Below are positions 6,809 to 14,301 of a DNA stretch of 15,912 nucleotides, in pieces (position 1 is the first letter of the stretch; every line of letters begins with the position of its first letter). The stretch spans positions 14,765 to 30,676 of the forward strand of contig DJBQ01000171.1 of NCBI GenBank assembly GCA_002430125.1, given 5' to 3'. The notes below the pieces were generated by a model. The model was given only the letters and a program-made list of their open reading frames with translations. It did not search any database and was not told where the DNA came from. This DNA is from Rhodobacterales bacterium UBA5972. GTDB lineage: Bacteria; Pseudomonadota; Alphaproteobacteria; Rhodobacterales; Rhodobacteraceae. The position numbers and the translations under genes are program-made.

Positions 6809-7447
6809 ATGGTTTTTAAACGACGCAAAAAACTGAGTTATGGCCGTTGGATTGCCGAAGCGTTTTATCCCCGTTCGGGATGGAAGCGCGCGGCAAGCTA
6901 TATCTGGCACCGGTTACGTCGTTTGCCGGATACGCCACATAAAATCGCCCGGGGTGTCGGGATTGGGGTTTTTATCAGTTTCACGCCATTTTTCGGTTTT
7001 CATTTTGTAGCGGCTGTCTTGCTGTCGCTGTTGATCCGCGGCAATGCGTTGGCGGCACTGTTGGCGACGTTTTTCGGCAATCCAATTACATTTCCGTTCA
7101 TCGCCGGCGCCAGCCTGACGCTTGGTCATTGGATATTGCAGGACAATCTTGATCCGACCGAACATAAATCGCTTCTTCGGTTGTTTGGGCAGGCGGCCGG
7201 TGATTTCTGGTATAAATTCAAAGCCCTGTTTGGCGGCGCCTCGGTTGACTGGTCAAACCTGCAGGATTTTATGATGCAGGTTTTTTTGCCCTATCTGGTG
7301 GGTGGATTCGTACCCGGTGTAATTTTGGGGATTGTCGGTTATTTTCTGACGGTTCCGGTGATCACTGCTTATCAGAAACGCCGTCGTGGTAAGTTGGTGT
7401 CGCGGTGGAAAGAGCGCCGGTCGAAACATGTGGACCACGTACAATAA
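6809..7447 (+). CDS. DUF2062 domain membrane protein
   Basis: The 212-residue protein has a basic N-terminus (MVFKRRKKLSYGRWIAEAFY) and then a hydrophobic core containing GVFISFTPFFGFHFVAAVLL and ALLATFFGNPITFPFIAGAS, the hallmark segments of DUF2062. A second membrane region (FLPYLVGGFVPGVILGIVGY) precedes a very basic tail (KRRRGKLVSRWKERRSKH). This suggests an inner-membrane protein with cytoplasmic, possibly nucleic-acid or lipid-facing ends. No biochemical function is established for the family that I can cite. ATG 6809 is preceded by GGGAAGGG. The gene lies 84 bases after rsh and 73 before pdxJ, and is probably in the same operon. A weak -35-like TTGAAA lies at 6757-6762, but no good -10 accompanies it. 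Confidence 0.85.
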   Translation: MVFKRRKKLSYGRWIAEAFYPRSGWKRAASYIWHRLRRLPDTPHKIARGVGIGVFISFTPFFGFHFVAAVLLSLLIRGNALAALLATFFGNPITFPFIAGASLTLGHWILQDNLDPTEHKSLLRLFGQAAGDFWYKFKALFGGASVDWSNLQDFMMQVFLPYLVGGFVPGVILGIVGYFLTVPVITAYQKRRRGKLVSRWKERRSKHVDHVQ

Positions 7448-7520
7448 TACCTGTGGTTTCGCATCCCGGATTTTGGGTTTAGGTTGACGGCACGAATCGA
7501 CTTTTGCAGGAAATCTGACA

Positions 7521-8306
7521 ATGCCTTCCGCTATTACCGCACCTCTGGGCCGCTTGCGGCTGGGGGTTAATATCGACCACGTGGCAACCGTTCGAAATGC
7601 ACGCGGCTGTGCCTATCCCGATCCGGTGCGCGCAGCCCTTTTGGCACAAGACGCCGGGGCCGACGGAATTACCGCGCATCTGCGCGAGGACCGCCGTCAC
7701 ATTGCCGACCGTGATATTGAAGCTCTGATGGAGCAGTTAACCGTTCCCCTGAACTTCGAAATGGCAGCAACTGCCGAAATGCAGAAAATCGCGCTGCGTC
7801 ATACGCCGCATGCGGTGTGTCTGGTGCCGGAAAAACGCGAGGAACGCACAACCGAAGGCGGGCTGGAAGTGGCGCGCGAGGAAAACCGGCTGGCGCATTT
7901 CATCGCGCCCTTGCAAGACGCCGGCTGTCGGGTGTCGATTTTTATCGCGGCTGACCAGCGCCAGATCGAAGCCGCCGCGCGCATTGGTGCGCCGGTAGTT
8001 GAACTCCATGCCGGCGCTTTTTGCGACGCGCATTCCGAAGGCCGGTTTGACGATCGGGATGCCGAGTTTGTGCGCCTGCGCGATATGGCCGCCTTCGCAC
8101 ATTCGCTTGGGCTTGAGGTGCACGCCGGTCACGGCATCACCTTTGATACGGTCAAACCGCTGGCAGCATTTCCGGAAGTGATGGAGCTGAATATCGGTCA
8201 TTTTCTGATTGGCGAGGCTATTTTCGTCGGCCTGCCAACGGCTATGGCCGAAATGCGCCGCCTGATGATCGAGGCTCGCACCGAGGCGTTTGGTATCGGT
8301 GCGTGA
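7521..8306 (+). CDS. pdxJ: Pyridoxine 5'-phosphate synthase
   Basis: PdxJ condenses 1-deoxyxylulose 5-phosphate with 3-amino-2-oxopropyl phosphate to form pyridoxine 5'-phosphate in the DXP-dependent vitamin B6 pathway. The 261-residue protein shows the TIM-barrel signature [16 protein letters not shown] (N17, D19, H20), the segment [10 protein letters not shown]80 in [39 protein letters not shown] (H201, H204) and [12 protein letters not shown]. All these blocks are standard for PdxJ and no active-site substitution is evident. An AGGAAA element lies about 8 bases before the ATG. acpS follows after 21 bases; in many proteobacteria pdxJ and acpS are adjacent, which supports both calls. A TTGACG upstream at 7484-7489 has no usable -10. 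Confidence 0.96.
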   Translation: MPSAITAPLGRLRLGVNIDHVATVRNARGCAYPDPVRAALLAQDAGADGITAHLREDRRHIADRDIEALMEQLTVPLNFEMAATAEMQKIALRHTPHAVCLVPEKREERTTEGGLEVAREENRLAHFIAPLQDAGCRVSIFIAADQRQIEAAARIGAPVVELHAGAFCDAHSEGRFDDRDAEFVRLRDMAAFAHSLGLEVHAGHGITFDTVKPLAAFPEVMELNIGHFLIGEAIFVGLPTAMAEMRRLMIEARTEAFGIGA

Positions 8307-8327
8307 CCCAACGGTTTGGTGGCTGAC

Positions 8328-8726
8328 ATGATTTTGGGCATCGGCACTGATCTGGCGAATATCGACCGCATCGCCGGCACTTTGGAACGGTTCGGGGATC
8401 GGTTTCGCAACCGGGTTTTCACCGAGGTTGAGCAAAGCCAGGCCGAGCGGCGCAAGGATTCGGCCGGAACATATGCCAAACGATGGGCCGCCAAGGAGGC
8501 TTGTTCCAAAGCCCTCGGCACTGGTCTTCGGATGGGGATTGCATGGAAGGACATGCAAGTCAGCAATCTGCGAACCGGACAGCCGCAGATGCACCTGACA
8601 GGTTGGGCCGCCGCGCGGCTTGCAGAAATGACACCTGACGGGATGCAGGCGTTTGTGCATGTGACGCTGACGGACGACCACCCGTGGGCGCAAGCCTTTG
8701 TCGTAATCGAAGCACGGCCGAAATAA
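8328..8726 (+). CDS. acpS: Holo-[acyl-carrier-protein] synthase
   Basis: AcpS moves the 4'-phosphopantetheine arm from CoA to the serine of apo-ACP, activating it for fatty acid synthesis. The 132-residue protein has the two Mg-binding motifs: [16 protein letters not shown] with D8, and [17 protein letters not shown] with E57. FTEVEQ at about 33-38 is the conserved FT-E region. Length and motif spacing fit the bacterial homotrimeric class. The frame is open to a TTG at 8316, but ATG 8328 fits the family N-terminus; the ribosome binding site is weak, suggesting coupling to pdxJ 21 bases upstream. A hairpin follows 6 bases after the stop codon. Confidence 0.95.
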   Translation: MILGIGTDLANIDRIAGTLERFGDRFRNRVFTEVEQSQAERRKDSAGTYAKRWAAKEACSKALGTGLRMGIAWKDMQVSNLRTGQPQMHLTGWAAARLAEMTPDGMQAFVHVTLTDDHPWAQAFVVIEARPK

Positions 8727-8732
8727 TGGTGA

Positions 8733-8757
8733 CAAGCCACCGCCCAACCGGGGCTTG
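8733..8757 (+). terminator. Hairpin between acpS and lepB, possible weak terminator
   Basis: CAAGCC-A-CCG (8733-8742) pairs with CGGGGCTTG (8749-8757), giving nine base pairs with one bulged A and a six-base loop. It begins six bases after the acpS stop. Only a poor T tract follows (CTTGACTTCCG), so it may attenuate or protect the transcript rather than terminate it fully. Confidence 0.4.
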
Positions 8758-8758
8758 C

Positions 8759-8787
8759 TTGACTTCCGTTGCGTGCAAGGCCATTTA
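8759..8787 (+). promoter_or_regulatory. Possible promoter for lepB-rnc-era
   Basis: TTGACT (8759-8764) is a strong -35 element, and CATTTA (8782-8787) lies 17 bases on as a poor -10. It follows the hairpin after acpS and precedes the lepB start by about 35 bases, so a new transcript could begin here. The -10 is too weak for a firm call. Confidence 0.3.
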
Positions 8788-8822
8788 GCCAGCATCAAAT
8801 AGACATGGACAGGCAGAACAAT

Positions 8823-9608
8823 ATGAATGACGGCGTGAAAAACGAAAATAGCCTGACCGAATGGGTAAAAACCATAGTCTATGCGCTGCTGCTGGCCGGG
8901 CTGATCCGCACTTTGTTTTTCCAGCCGTTCTGGATCCCGTCAAGCTCGATGAAAGATACGCTGCTGATCGGCGACTTTCTGTTCGTGAATAAAATGGCTT
9001 ACGGCTATTCCAAACATTCGTGTCCGTTTTCGATGTGCCCGTTTTCCGGGCGGATTTTGGCCAGTGAACCTGAACGCGGCGATGTTGTGGTTTTCAAGAA
9101 CCCGGGCGATATGCGTGACTTCATCAAGCGGTTGATCGGCCTGCCGGGTGATCGGATTCAAGTCAAGCAAGGCCTGCTATATATTAATGACGTGGCGGTT
9201 GTGGTTGAACCTGACGGGATGTTCGAAGAAGTGATGGAAATGCAGGGCCCGGCGGGTGGCACTCCTCGGTGTTCAAACAATCAGGTCGCACAAGGCGATA
9301 TTTGCCAGAAAGAGCGCTTTCGCGAAACGCTGCCCAATGGTGTGACCCACAGCATTCTGAACATCGGCAACACTCAGGGCGATAACACTGCGGTTTTTAC
9401 CGTACCTGAAGGCAAATATTTCTTTATGGGCGACAACCGCGACAACAGTTCAGACAGTCGTTTTTCGGTCCAACAACATGGCGTCGGTTTTGTGCCCGCT
9501 GAAAACCTTGTCGGGCGGGCAGACCGCGTGATCTTCTCGTCTGCTGGCAGGTCTATTCTGGCATTTTGGACATGGCGGTCGGATCGGTATTTCAAGGCGA
9601 TCGAGTGA
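8823..9608 (+). CDS. lepB: Signal peptidase I
   Basis: LepB cleaves signal peptides from exported proteins at the periplasmic face of the inner membrane using a Ser-Lys dyad. In this 261-residue protein a single N-terminal membrane helix (about 15-33) is followed by [20 protein letters not shown] with nucleophile S42. [15 protein letters not shown] carries general base K102, and [11 protein letters not shown] is the conserved box E. KD replaces the usual xP of SMxPTL, a variant I associate with Rhodobacterales. Four cysteines (C67, C72, C150, C161) lie in the periplasmic domain and could form disulfides. The start is uncertain: ATG 8823 is chosen, ATG 8805 is possible, and neither has a strong ribosome site. 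The stop overlaps the rnc GTG by GTGA. Confidence 0.94.
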   Translation: MNDGVKNENSLTEWVKTIVYALLLAGLIRTLFFQPFWIPSSSMKDTLLIGDFLFVNKMAYGYSKHSCPFSMCPFSGRILASEPERGDVVVFKNPGDMRDFIKRLIGLPGDRIQVKQGLLYINDVAVVVEPDGMFEEVMEMQGPAGGTPRCSNNQVAQGDICQKERFRETLPNGVTHSILNIGNTQGDNTAVFTVPEGKYFFMGDNRDNSSDSRFSVQQHGVGFVPAENLVGRADRVIFSSAGRSILAFWTWRSDRYFKAIE

Positions 9609-10291
9609 AGCTATCTGCGGCCCTACAGGATTTTAGTAAACGGATTGAGTATGAATTTCGCCGTCCGGAATTGTTGATCGAGGCAATGACGCATGCGTCG
9701 TTGTCGTCAGGAACGCGGCCCGATAACCAGCGGTTGGAATTTATCGGCGACCGGGTGTTGGGTCTGGTAATTGCCGAGGCCCTGTTTCAGGCGGATCCCA
9801 GTGCCAGTGAAGGCACGCTTGCGCCTCGGTTCAATTCGTTGGTGCGCAAAGAAACCTGCGCGGACGTGGCGACATCAATTAATTTGGGCGAAGCCCTGAA
9901 ATTGGGCCGGTCTGAAATGATGTCAGGCGGCCGGCGCAAACAAGCGCTGCTGGGCGATGCGATGGAAGCGGTGATTGCTGCTGTCTATCTGGACAGCGAT
10001 TTTGAAACGGCCCGCGGCTTGATCCTGCAACTTTGGGACAAGCGCATTGAAACATCAGACGACGATGCACGCGACCCAAAGACCGCTTTACAGGAATGGG
10101 CACAAGCGCGTGGGTTGAAACCACCGGTTTACCGCGAAACATCCCGTTCGGGGCCGGATCACGCGCCGGTCTTTACCATTGCGGCACAGCTTGAAAACGG
10201 TGCAGAAGCAGTGGCAACAGCCGCAAGCAAACGGCAGGCACAACAGGCCGCCGCCGCAGATTTGCTGGCGCGGCTGGAAGGGCAAATATGA
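9605..10291 (+). CDS. rnc: Ribonuclease III
   Basis: RNase III cleaves double-stranded RNA, including rRNA precursors and regulatory duplexes. The 228-residue protein has the nuclease signature [13 protein letters not shown] (E45, D49) and the second acidic motif [18 protein letters not shown] double-stranded RNA-binding domain runs from about [14 protein letters not shown] to the C-terminus ([24 protein letters not shown]). The first acidic position of the signature, Glu38 in E. coli, is Gln42 here; I recall the same NQRLEF pattern in Rhodobacter, so it appears to be a lineage trait. The start is GTG 9605, chosen because AAGG lies 8 bases upstream, it overlaps the lepB stop (GTGA), and it gives the normal length. 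era follows with an ATGA overlap, so the three genes are translationally linked. Confidence 0.95.
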   Translation: MKLSAALQDFSKRIEYEFRRPELLIEAMTHASLSSGTRPDNQRLEFIGDRVLGLVIAEALFQADPSASEGTLAPRFNSLVRKETCADVATSINLGEALKLGRSEMMSGGRRKQALLGDAMEAVIAAVYLDSDFETARGLILQLWDKRIETSDDDARDPKTALQEWAQARGLKPPVYRETSRSGPDHAPVFTIAAQLENGAEAVATAASKRQAQQAAAADLLARLEGQI

Positions 10292-11199
10292 GCGAACAAC
10301 GTTGCGGATTTATTGCGCTGATCGGCGAACCGAATGCCGGCAAGTCTACGCTGCTGAACCGGATGGTCGGGGCGAAAATCTCGATTGTGACGCATAAGGT
10401 GCAAACCACACGGACCCGTATTCGTGGCGTGGCACTAGAGGGTGACGCGCAACTTGTGTTCATCGACACGCCGGGCCTGTTTCGCCCGCGCCGCCGCCTT
10501 GACCGCGCCATGGTCAAAGCGGCTTGGGCCGGGGCTGCGGATGCGGATGTGATCGTCCTGTTGGTCGAAGCGCACCGCGGTATAACGGCGGGTGTCGAGG
10601 CGATTCTGGACACGCTGAAAGACAAGTGGTCATCAGGGCAGGCGGTGGCTTTGGCGATCAACAAAATCGACCGGGTCAAGGCGGAAACCTTGCTGGCGCT
10701 GACGACAAAACTGAATGAAGCCTATAATTTCCAGGCAACATTCATGATCTCGGCGGAAAAAGGTTACGGCGTTGATGCGCTTAAAACCTGGTTGGCCGAA
10801 CAATTGCCGGTTGGTCCGTGGCATTACCCGGAAGATCAGATCGCCGATTTACCGATGCGGATGATTGCCGCCGAAATTACCCGCGAAAAGCTGACGCTGC
10901 GTCTGCATCAGGAAATACCCTATCAGTTGACAGTCGAAACCGAAAACTGGGAGGAACGCAAAGACGGCTCGGTACGGATCGACCAGCTGATTTACGTGAC
11001 CCGCGACGGCCATAAAGGTATCGCTCTGGGGCCGAAAGGCGAAACCATGAAGGCGATTGGCAAAGCCGCGCGCGAGGAAATCTCGGCGTTTCTGGGGCGA
11101 CCGGCGCATTTGTTCCTGCAAATCAAGGTTCGCCCGAACTGGCAGGAAGAAACCGAACGCTATACGGAGATGGGCCTTGATTTCAAGGATGGCAACTGA
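10288..11199 (+). CDS. era: GTPase Era
   Basis: Era is an essential GTPase that binds the 3' end of 16S rRNA and helps small-subunit maturation. The 303-residue protein contains G1 GEPNAGKST (13-21), the switch region with QTTRTRIRG (39-47), G3 DTPG (60-63) and G4 NKID (125-128). A C-terminal KH RNA-binding domain carries [18 protein letters not shown] (from 241). Length and domain order match the family. The ATG overlaps the rnc stop codon (ATGA), so rnc and era should be made in step, which fits their joint role in rRNA processing. A short gap of 12 bases leads to the DUF1491 gene. Confidence 0.97.
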   Translation: MSEQRCGFIALIGEPNAGKSTLLNRMVGAKISIVTHKVQTTRTRIRGVALEGDAQLVFIDTPGLFRPRRRLDRAMVKAAWAGAADADVIVLLVEAHRGITAGVEAILDTLKDKWSSGQAVALAINKIDRVKAETLLALTTKLNEAYNFQATFMISAEKGYGVDALKTWLAEQLPVGPWHYPEDQIADLPMRMIAAEITREKLTLRLHQEIPYQLTVETENWEERKDGSVRIDQLIYVTRDGHKGIALGPKGETMKAIGKAAREEISAFLGRPAHLFLQIKVRPNWQEETERYTEMGLDFKDGN

Positions 11200-11211
11200 C
11201 GGGCGTCACGC

Positions 11212-11541
11212 ATGGTGCGCCTGACATCGGAATTCTGGGTACAGGCCTATCTGACCCGTCTGCGGTTGAATGAAATTCCGGCCTTTGTCACCGCCAAGGG
11301 TGACGCAAACGCTGGCAGTATTATGGTCAAGCTGAACACGTTGGATGGCAGGGCGCGGGCGTTTCAACGCAGTTACGACGCCAAGGGCAACCGCATTTGG
11401 GTAACTTTGGCCGAAGGCCCGGACGCCGAGGTCGAGGCCAGTCTGGCCCGCCAGCGCGGTTTTGACCGCGATATCTGGATTGTCGAAGTAGAAGATCGCA
11501 ATGGGCGACATCTGCTCGACGAACCCGGACTTTCCGAGTAA
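11212..11541 (+). CDS. DUF1491 family protein
   Basis: This 109-residue protein has no recognisable catalytic motif, signal peptide or membrane helix. Its pattern, MVRLTSEFWVQAYLTRL followed by IPAFVTAKGDANAGSIMVK and a C-terminal RQRGFDRDIWIVEVEDR with HLLDEP, fits DUF1491, a small family I know mainly from alphaproteobacteria. It is probably a soluble alpha/beta protein. It sits between era (12 bases) and recO (9 bases) and must share their transcript. ATG 11212 lacks a strong ribosome binding site. Association with ribosome assembly or RecO-type repair is only inference from position. Confidence 0.82.
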   Translation: MVRLTSEFWVQAYLTRLRLNEIPAFVTAKGDANAGSIMVKLNTLDGRARAFQRSYDAKGNRIWVTLAEGPDAEVEASLARQRGFDRDIWIVEVEDRNGRHLLDEPGLSE

Positions 11542-11550
11542 CCTTGCGCG

Positions 11551-12264
11551 ATGGATTGGCGGGATCAGGGCGCGTTGCTGAGTGTCAGGCGGCACGGGGA
11601 AAGTGCCGCGATCATCGACGTATTCACCGAACATCATGGTCGGCATGCAGGCGTCGTACGCGGTGGTGCCTCACGCAAGCTGGCACCCATTCTGCAACCC
11701 GGTGCGCAGCTTGATGTTGAATGGCGCGCGCGGCTGGATGAACATTTAGGGACATTCAGGGTAGAGCCGCTGATTTCGCGCGCTGCCGTAATGATGGACG
11801 ACCGCGCGGCCTTGGCGGGCTTGAACGCGGTCTGCGGTTTGCTGAAATTCGCCCTGCCGGAACGCGAGGCGCATCCAAGGATGTATAAGGCAACACAGGA
11901 TTTACTGGCAGGGCTGATGGCAGGCGGCGCATGGCAGCGGGACTATCTGTTCTGGGAATTGCTTTTATTGGAAGACACGGGGTTCGGCCTTGATCTGACC
12001 CAATGTGCGGTGACAGGCGCGACGGAAGGCTTGCTGTATGTCTCGCCCAAAACCGGCCGCTCAGTCAGCCAAGCGGGCGCGGGTGATTGGGCCGAACGTC
12101 TGTTGCCCTATCCTGCCCCCGAGATCGGGATTACAAAAGCACTGGCAACAACCGGATATTTTTTGCAACACTGGCTGGCGACAGCTCTGGGTGGTCGTGA
12201 CCTGCCCGAGGTGCGCGGGCGGCTGGTGGAAATTCTCGAGCGTCAGGAAAGGAAAGCCACATGA
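11551..12264 (+). CDS. recO: DNA repair protein RecO
   Basis: RecO works with RecR and RecF to load RecA onto SSB-coated single-stranded DNA and to anneal strands. The 237-residue protein begins [19 protein letters not shown], the start of the N-terminal OB fold (about 1-75), with [17 protein letters not shown] as the conserved VKGA-type block. A helical domain follows. The region that holds a four-cysteine zinc site in many RecO proteins reads [18 protein letters not shown], with only C152, so metal binding there is unlikely; I believe this is common in alphaproteobacteria. The ATGA overlap with the downstream glycosylase gene and an AGGAAAGGAAA ribosome site near its end point to a shared DNA repair unit. 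Confidence 0.93.
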   Translation: MDWRDQGALLSVRRHGESAAIIDVFTEHHGRHAGVVRGGASRKLAPILQPGAQLDVEWRARLDEHLGTFRVEPLISRAAVMMDDRAALAGLNAVCGLLKFALPEREAHPRMYKATQDLLAGLMAGGAWQRDYLFWELLLLEDTGFGLDLTQCAVTGATEGLLYVSPKTGRSVSQAGAGDWAERLLPYPAPEIGITKALATTGYFLQHWLATALGGRDLPEVRGRLVEILERQERKAT

Positions 12265-12926
12265 AAACATTTGCGCAAATCCGTGAAATGGCGGTTACCC
12301 GAAAGGGCGAAGAGGCGATTGCCGCATATGTGCCGGATCCGCTTCAAACGCCTTTGGCCAGTCTGACCGATGATCGTTTGCTGTCAGAGTTTTCCAAGCG
12401 GGTGTTTCAGTCGGGCTTCAACTGGAAGGTGGTTGAAAACAAATGGCCGGGCTTTGAAACCGCCTTTCATGGCTTTGACATTGGCCGCAACGCGATGATG
12501 TCGGACGAGGATCTGGATCGGCATCTGAAAAATACCGGCATCGTGCGGCATGCCACCAAAATCCTGTCGGTGCGCGATAATGCAGTTTTCATGTCAGATT
12601 TGGCGCGCGAACACGGTTCTGCCGCGCAGTTTATTGGGAATTGGCCGGTGTCTGATACGATTGGCCTGCTTGATATGATGAAAAAGCGTGGCAACCGATT
12701 GGGGGGTGCCACCGGGCAGTATGCGCTTCGGTTTGCCGGTTACGAAAACTTTATCCTGTCACGTTCGGTGATTGCGGCCCTGAATATGGCCGGGGTGATT
12801 GACGGTGCCGCCACCTCAAAGGGCGCGCAGGTCAAGGTGCAGGCAGCCCTCAATATATGGCAGTCGGAAAGCGGCGAAAGTCAGGCGCGGATCAGTCGGG
12901 TACTGGCGATGTCGGTGCCTGATTAA
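12261..12926 (+). CDS. DNA-3-methyladenine glycosylase I (Tag)-like protein, cysteine-free
   Basis: The 221-residue protein aligns with the Tag family (PF03352): [20 protein letters not shown] matches the Tag GLSW segment, and [15 protein letters not shown] matches its [20 protein letters not shown] and [14 protein letters not shown] also fit. Compared with E. coli Tag as I recall it, two things differ. There is no cysteine anywhere, so the Zn site (C4, H17, H175, C179) cannot exist, and the base-contacting Glu38 aligns with R47; W55 matches Trp46. It may therefore have other substrate specificity or a non-glycosylase role. The ATG overlaps the recO stop (ATGA) and has a strong AGGAAAGGAAA site, so it is co-expressed with RecO. 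Family membership is likely; enzyme activity is unproven. Confidence 0.8.
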   Translation: MKTFAQIREMAVTRKGEEAIAAYVPDPLQTPLASLTDDRLLSEFSKRVFQSGFNWKVVENKWPGFETAFHGFDIGRNAMMSDEDLDRHLKNTGIVRHATKILSVRDNAVFMSDLAREHGSAAQFIGNWPVSDTIGLLDMMKKRGNRLGGATGQYALRFAGYENFILSRSVIAALNMAGVIDGAATSKGAQVKVQAALNIWQSESGESQARISRVLAMSVPD

Positions 12927-13055
12927 CCAAGGCCTGATCAGGTAACTCGGTCAAAAAGCGCCGGATTCAGGCAGCGACTGTCGCGGATGTTAAAGCTTTG
13001 ACAGGTCACAGGCTTACGACGGTTGTGAGCTCCCGATTTTTAGCGCGGCCTTTTA
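12927..13055 (+). promoter_or_regulatory. Intergenic region before the MFS gene with a -35-like TTGACA
   Basis: These 129 bases separate the Tag-like gene from the MFS gene. They contain a perfect palindrome CCTGATCAGG (12933-12942) without a T tract, and a consensus -35 TTGACA (12998-13003). The expected -10 position reads GGTTGT, which is poor, so the promoter is only suggested. The gap makes separate transcription of the MFS gene plausible. Confidence 0.3.
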
Positions 13056-14288
13056 ATGTTACAGAGACGAATACCTGAATGGTTGCGGCATGCGCCGGTG
13101 CCAAGCGTGCAAAATTTTGCCGCCCTTGGCGGGCTTGAAGCGCTGACCCGTGGCATTCTGATCTCGGTTTATCCGCTGACAATGTACGCAGCCTTTGGCG
13201 ATGCGAAATCTGTCTCGGCTCTTTATTTCTTTGTCGGGATCATTTCACTGTTGGTCGGTCTGGCCGTGCCGCCACTGACCCGGCTGATCGCGCGGCGCTG
13301 GATGTACACGCTGGGGGTGTTTTTGTTTCCGGTCGGGGCGATCTTGGCGATGACCGGCCATAAATACGCGCTGGCGGCTGGATTATTGTGCAACACTGTG
13401 GCCACTGTTACGGCGTTTATCTGCATCAATGCTTATCTGCTGGATCACATCGGCAAGCGCGAGTTGGGCCGCAGTGAAACCCTGCGTCTGCTTTACAGCG
13501 CGCTTTCGTGGACGGTTGGTCCGGCCGGTGGCGTTTGGTTGATGCTGTGGTGGCGGCCTGCGCCGTTTATCGTGTCAGGAGTCGCAGCCCTTGCGATGCT
13601 GGCCTTGTTCTGGTCGATGCGGATGGGCAACGGCAAAGTGATCAGCCGCGCAAAGGGGCCTGCGCCCAACCCACTGGCATATTTGGGGCGGTTTTTTCAA
13701 CAGCCGCGACTGATTGCCGGCTGGCTGTTTGCGGTCATCAGGTCGGCTGGATGGTGGGTCTACGTGGTTTATGTGCCAATTTTTGCGGTGCAAAGTGGAC
13801 TGGGCGAGCAAATCGGCAGTTTGACTTTGTCATTCTCGAACGGAATGCTGTTTTTGGCGCCTTTGATGATGAAATTCGTTCAACACAATTCGATCCGTTT
13901 TGCGCTGCGGACCGGCTTTTTAAGCAGCGGACTGGCCTTTGTTTTGTCCGGAGTCATTAGCGGTTATCCGATTGGGGCGATTGGCGTATTGATGCTGGCC
14001 TCAATGTTTTTGATCTTGTTGGACGTCTGTGCCGGTCTGCCGTTTTTGATGGCTGTGCACCCGTCCGAGCGCACCGAAATGTCGGCGATCTATGCCAGTT
14101 ACCGCGATGTATCAGGTATTCTCACGCCGGGATTTGCCTGGATTGTTTTGCTGTTTGCGCCCTTGGCAGGTGTCTTTGTTGCTGGCGGTTTGGGTCTGGG
14201 CATCGGCTGGTATTTGTCCAGACGGGTACACCCGCGATTGGGTGCGGCGCGTGGTGGTGTCGCTTTGCGTCAGGCAAGTTCGGTTTAA
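13056..14288 (+). CDS. MFS family transporter
   Basis: The 410-residue protein is strongly hydrophobic, with about twelve membrane helices in two halves and a central cytoplasmic loop near residues 188-208 (MGNGKVISRAKGPAPN). This matches the major facilitator superfamily. A basic turn (PPLTRLIARRW) after the second or third helix corresponds to the usual loop 2-3 motif, though the classical GxxxDRxGRR form is not present. The C-terminal tail is basic and short. The substrate is unknown; nothing nearby gives a firm hint. ATG 13056 has no clear ribosome binding site, so the start is less certain, but MLQRRIPEWLRHAPVPSVQN is a plausible cytoplasmic N-terminus. It converges with the gamma-glutamyltransferase gene, 13 bases between stops. 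Confidence 0.85.
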   Translation: MLQRRIPEWLRHAPVPSVQNFAALGGLEALTRGILISVYPLTMYAAFGDAKSVSALYFFVGIISLLVGLAVPPLTRLIARRWMYTLGVFLFPVGAILAMTGHKYALAAGLLCNTVATVTAFICINAYLLDHIGKRELGRSETLRLLYSALSWTVGPAGGVWLMLWWRPAPFIVSGVAALAMLALFWSMRMGNGKVISRAKGPAPNPLAYLGRFFQQPRLIAGWLFAVIRSAGWWVYVVYVPIFAVQSGLGEQIGSLTLSFSNGMLFLAPLMMKFVQHNSIRFALRTGFLSSGLAFVLSGVISGYPIGAIGVLMLASMFLILLDVCAGLPFLMAVHPSERTEMSAIYASYRDVSGILTPGFAWIVLLFAPLAGVFVAGGLGLGIGWYLSRRVHPRLGAARGGVALRQASSV

Positions 14289-14301
14289 GACTCAAAACCT
14301 G

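Noticed and set aside
7484..7489. TTGACG upstream of pdxJ as a promoter -35
   Set aside because: No acceptable -10 hexamer lies 15-19 bases downstream, and the short gap from the DUF2062 gene fits simple co-transcription.
7737..8798. 353-codon minus-strand open frame antisense to pdxJ and acpS
   Set aside because: It covers two well-identified genes on the other strand and its translation is rich in Arg, Pro, His and Gln with no family resemblance. It is a by-product of high third-position GC in the real genes.
12933..12942. Palindrome CCTGATCAGG after the Tag-like gene as a terminator
   Set aside because: Without a loop or T tract it cannot be a standard intrinsic terminator, and a ten-base palindrome alone is weak evidence for an operator.
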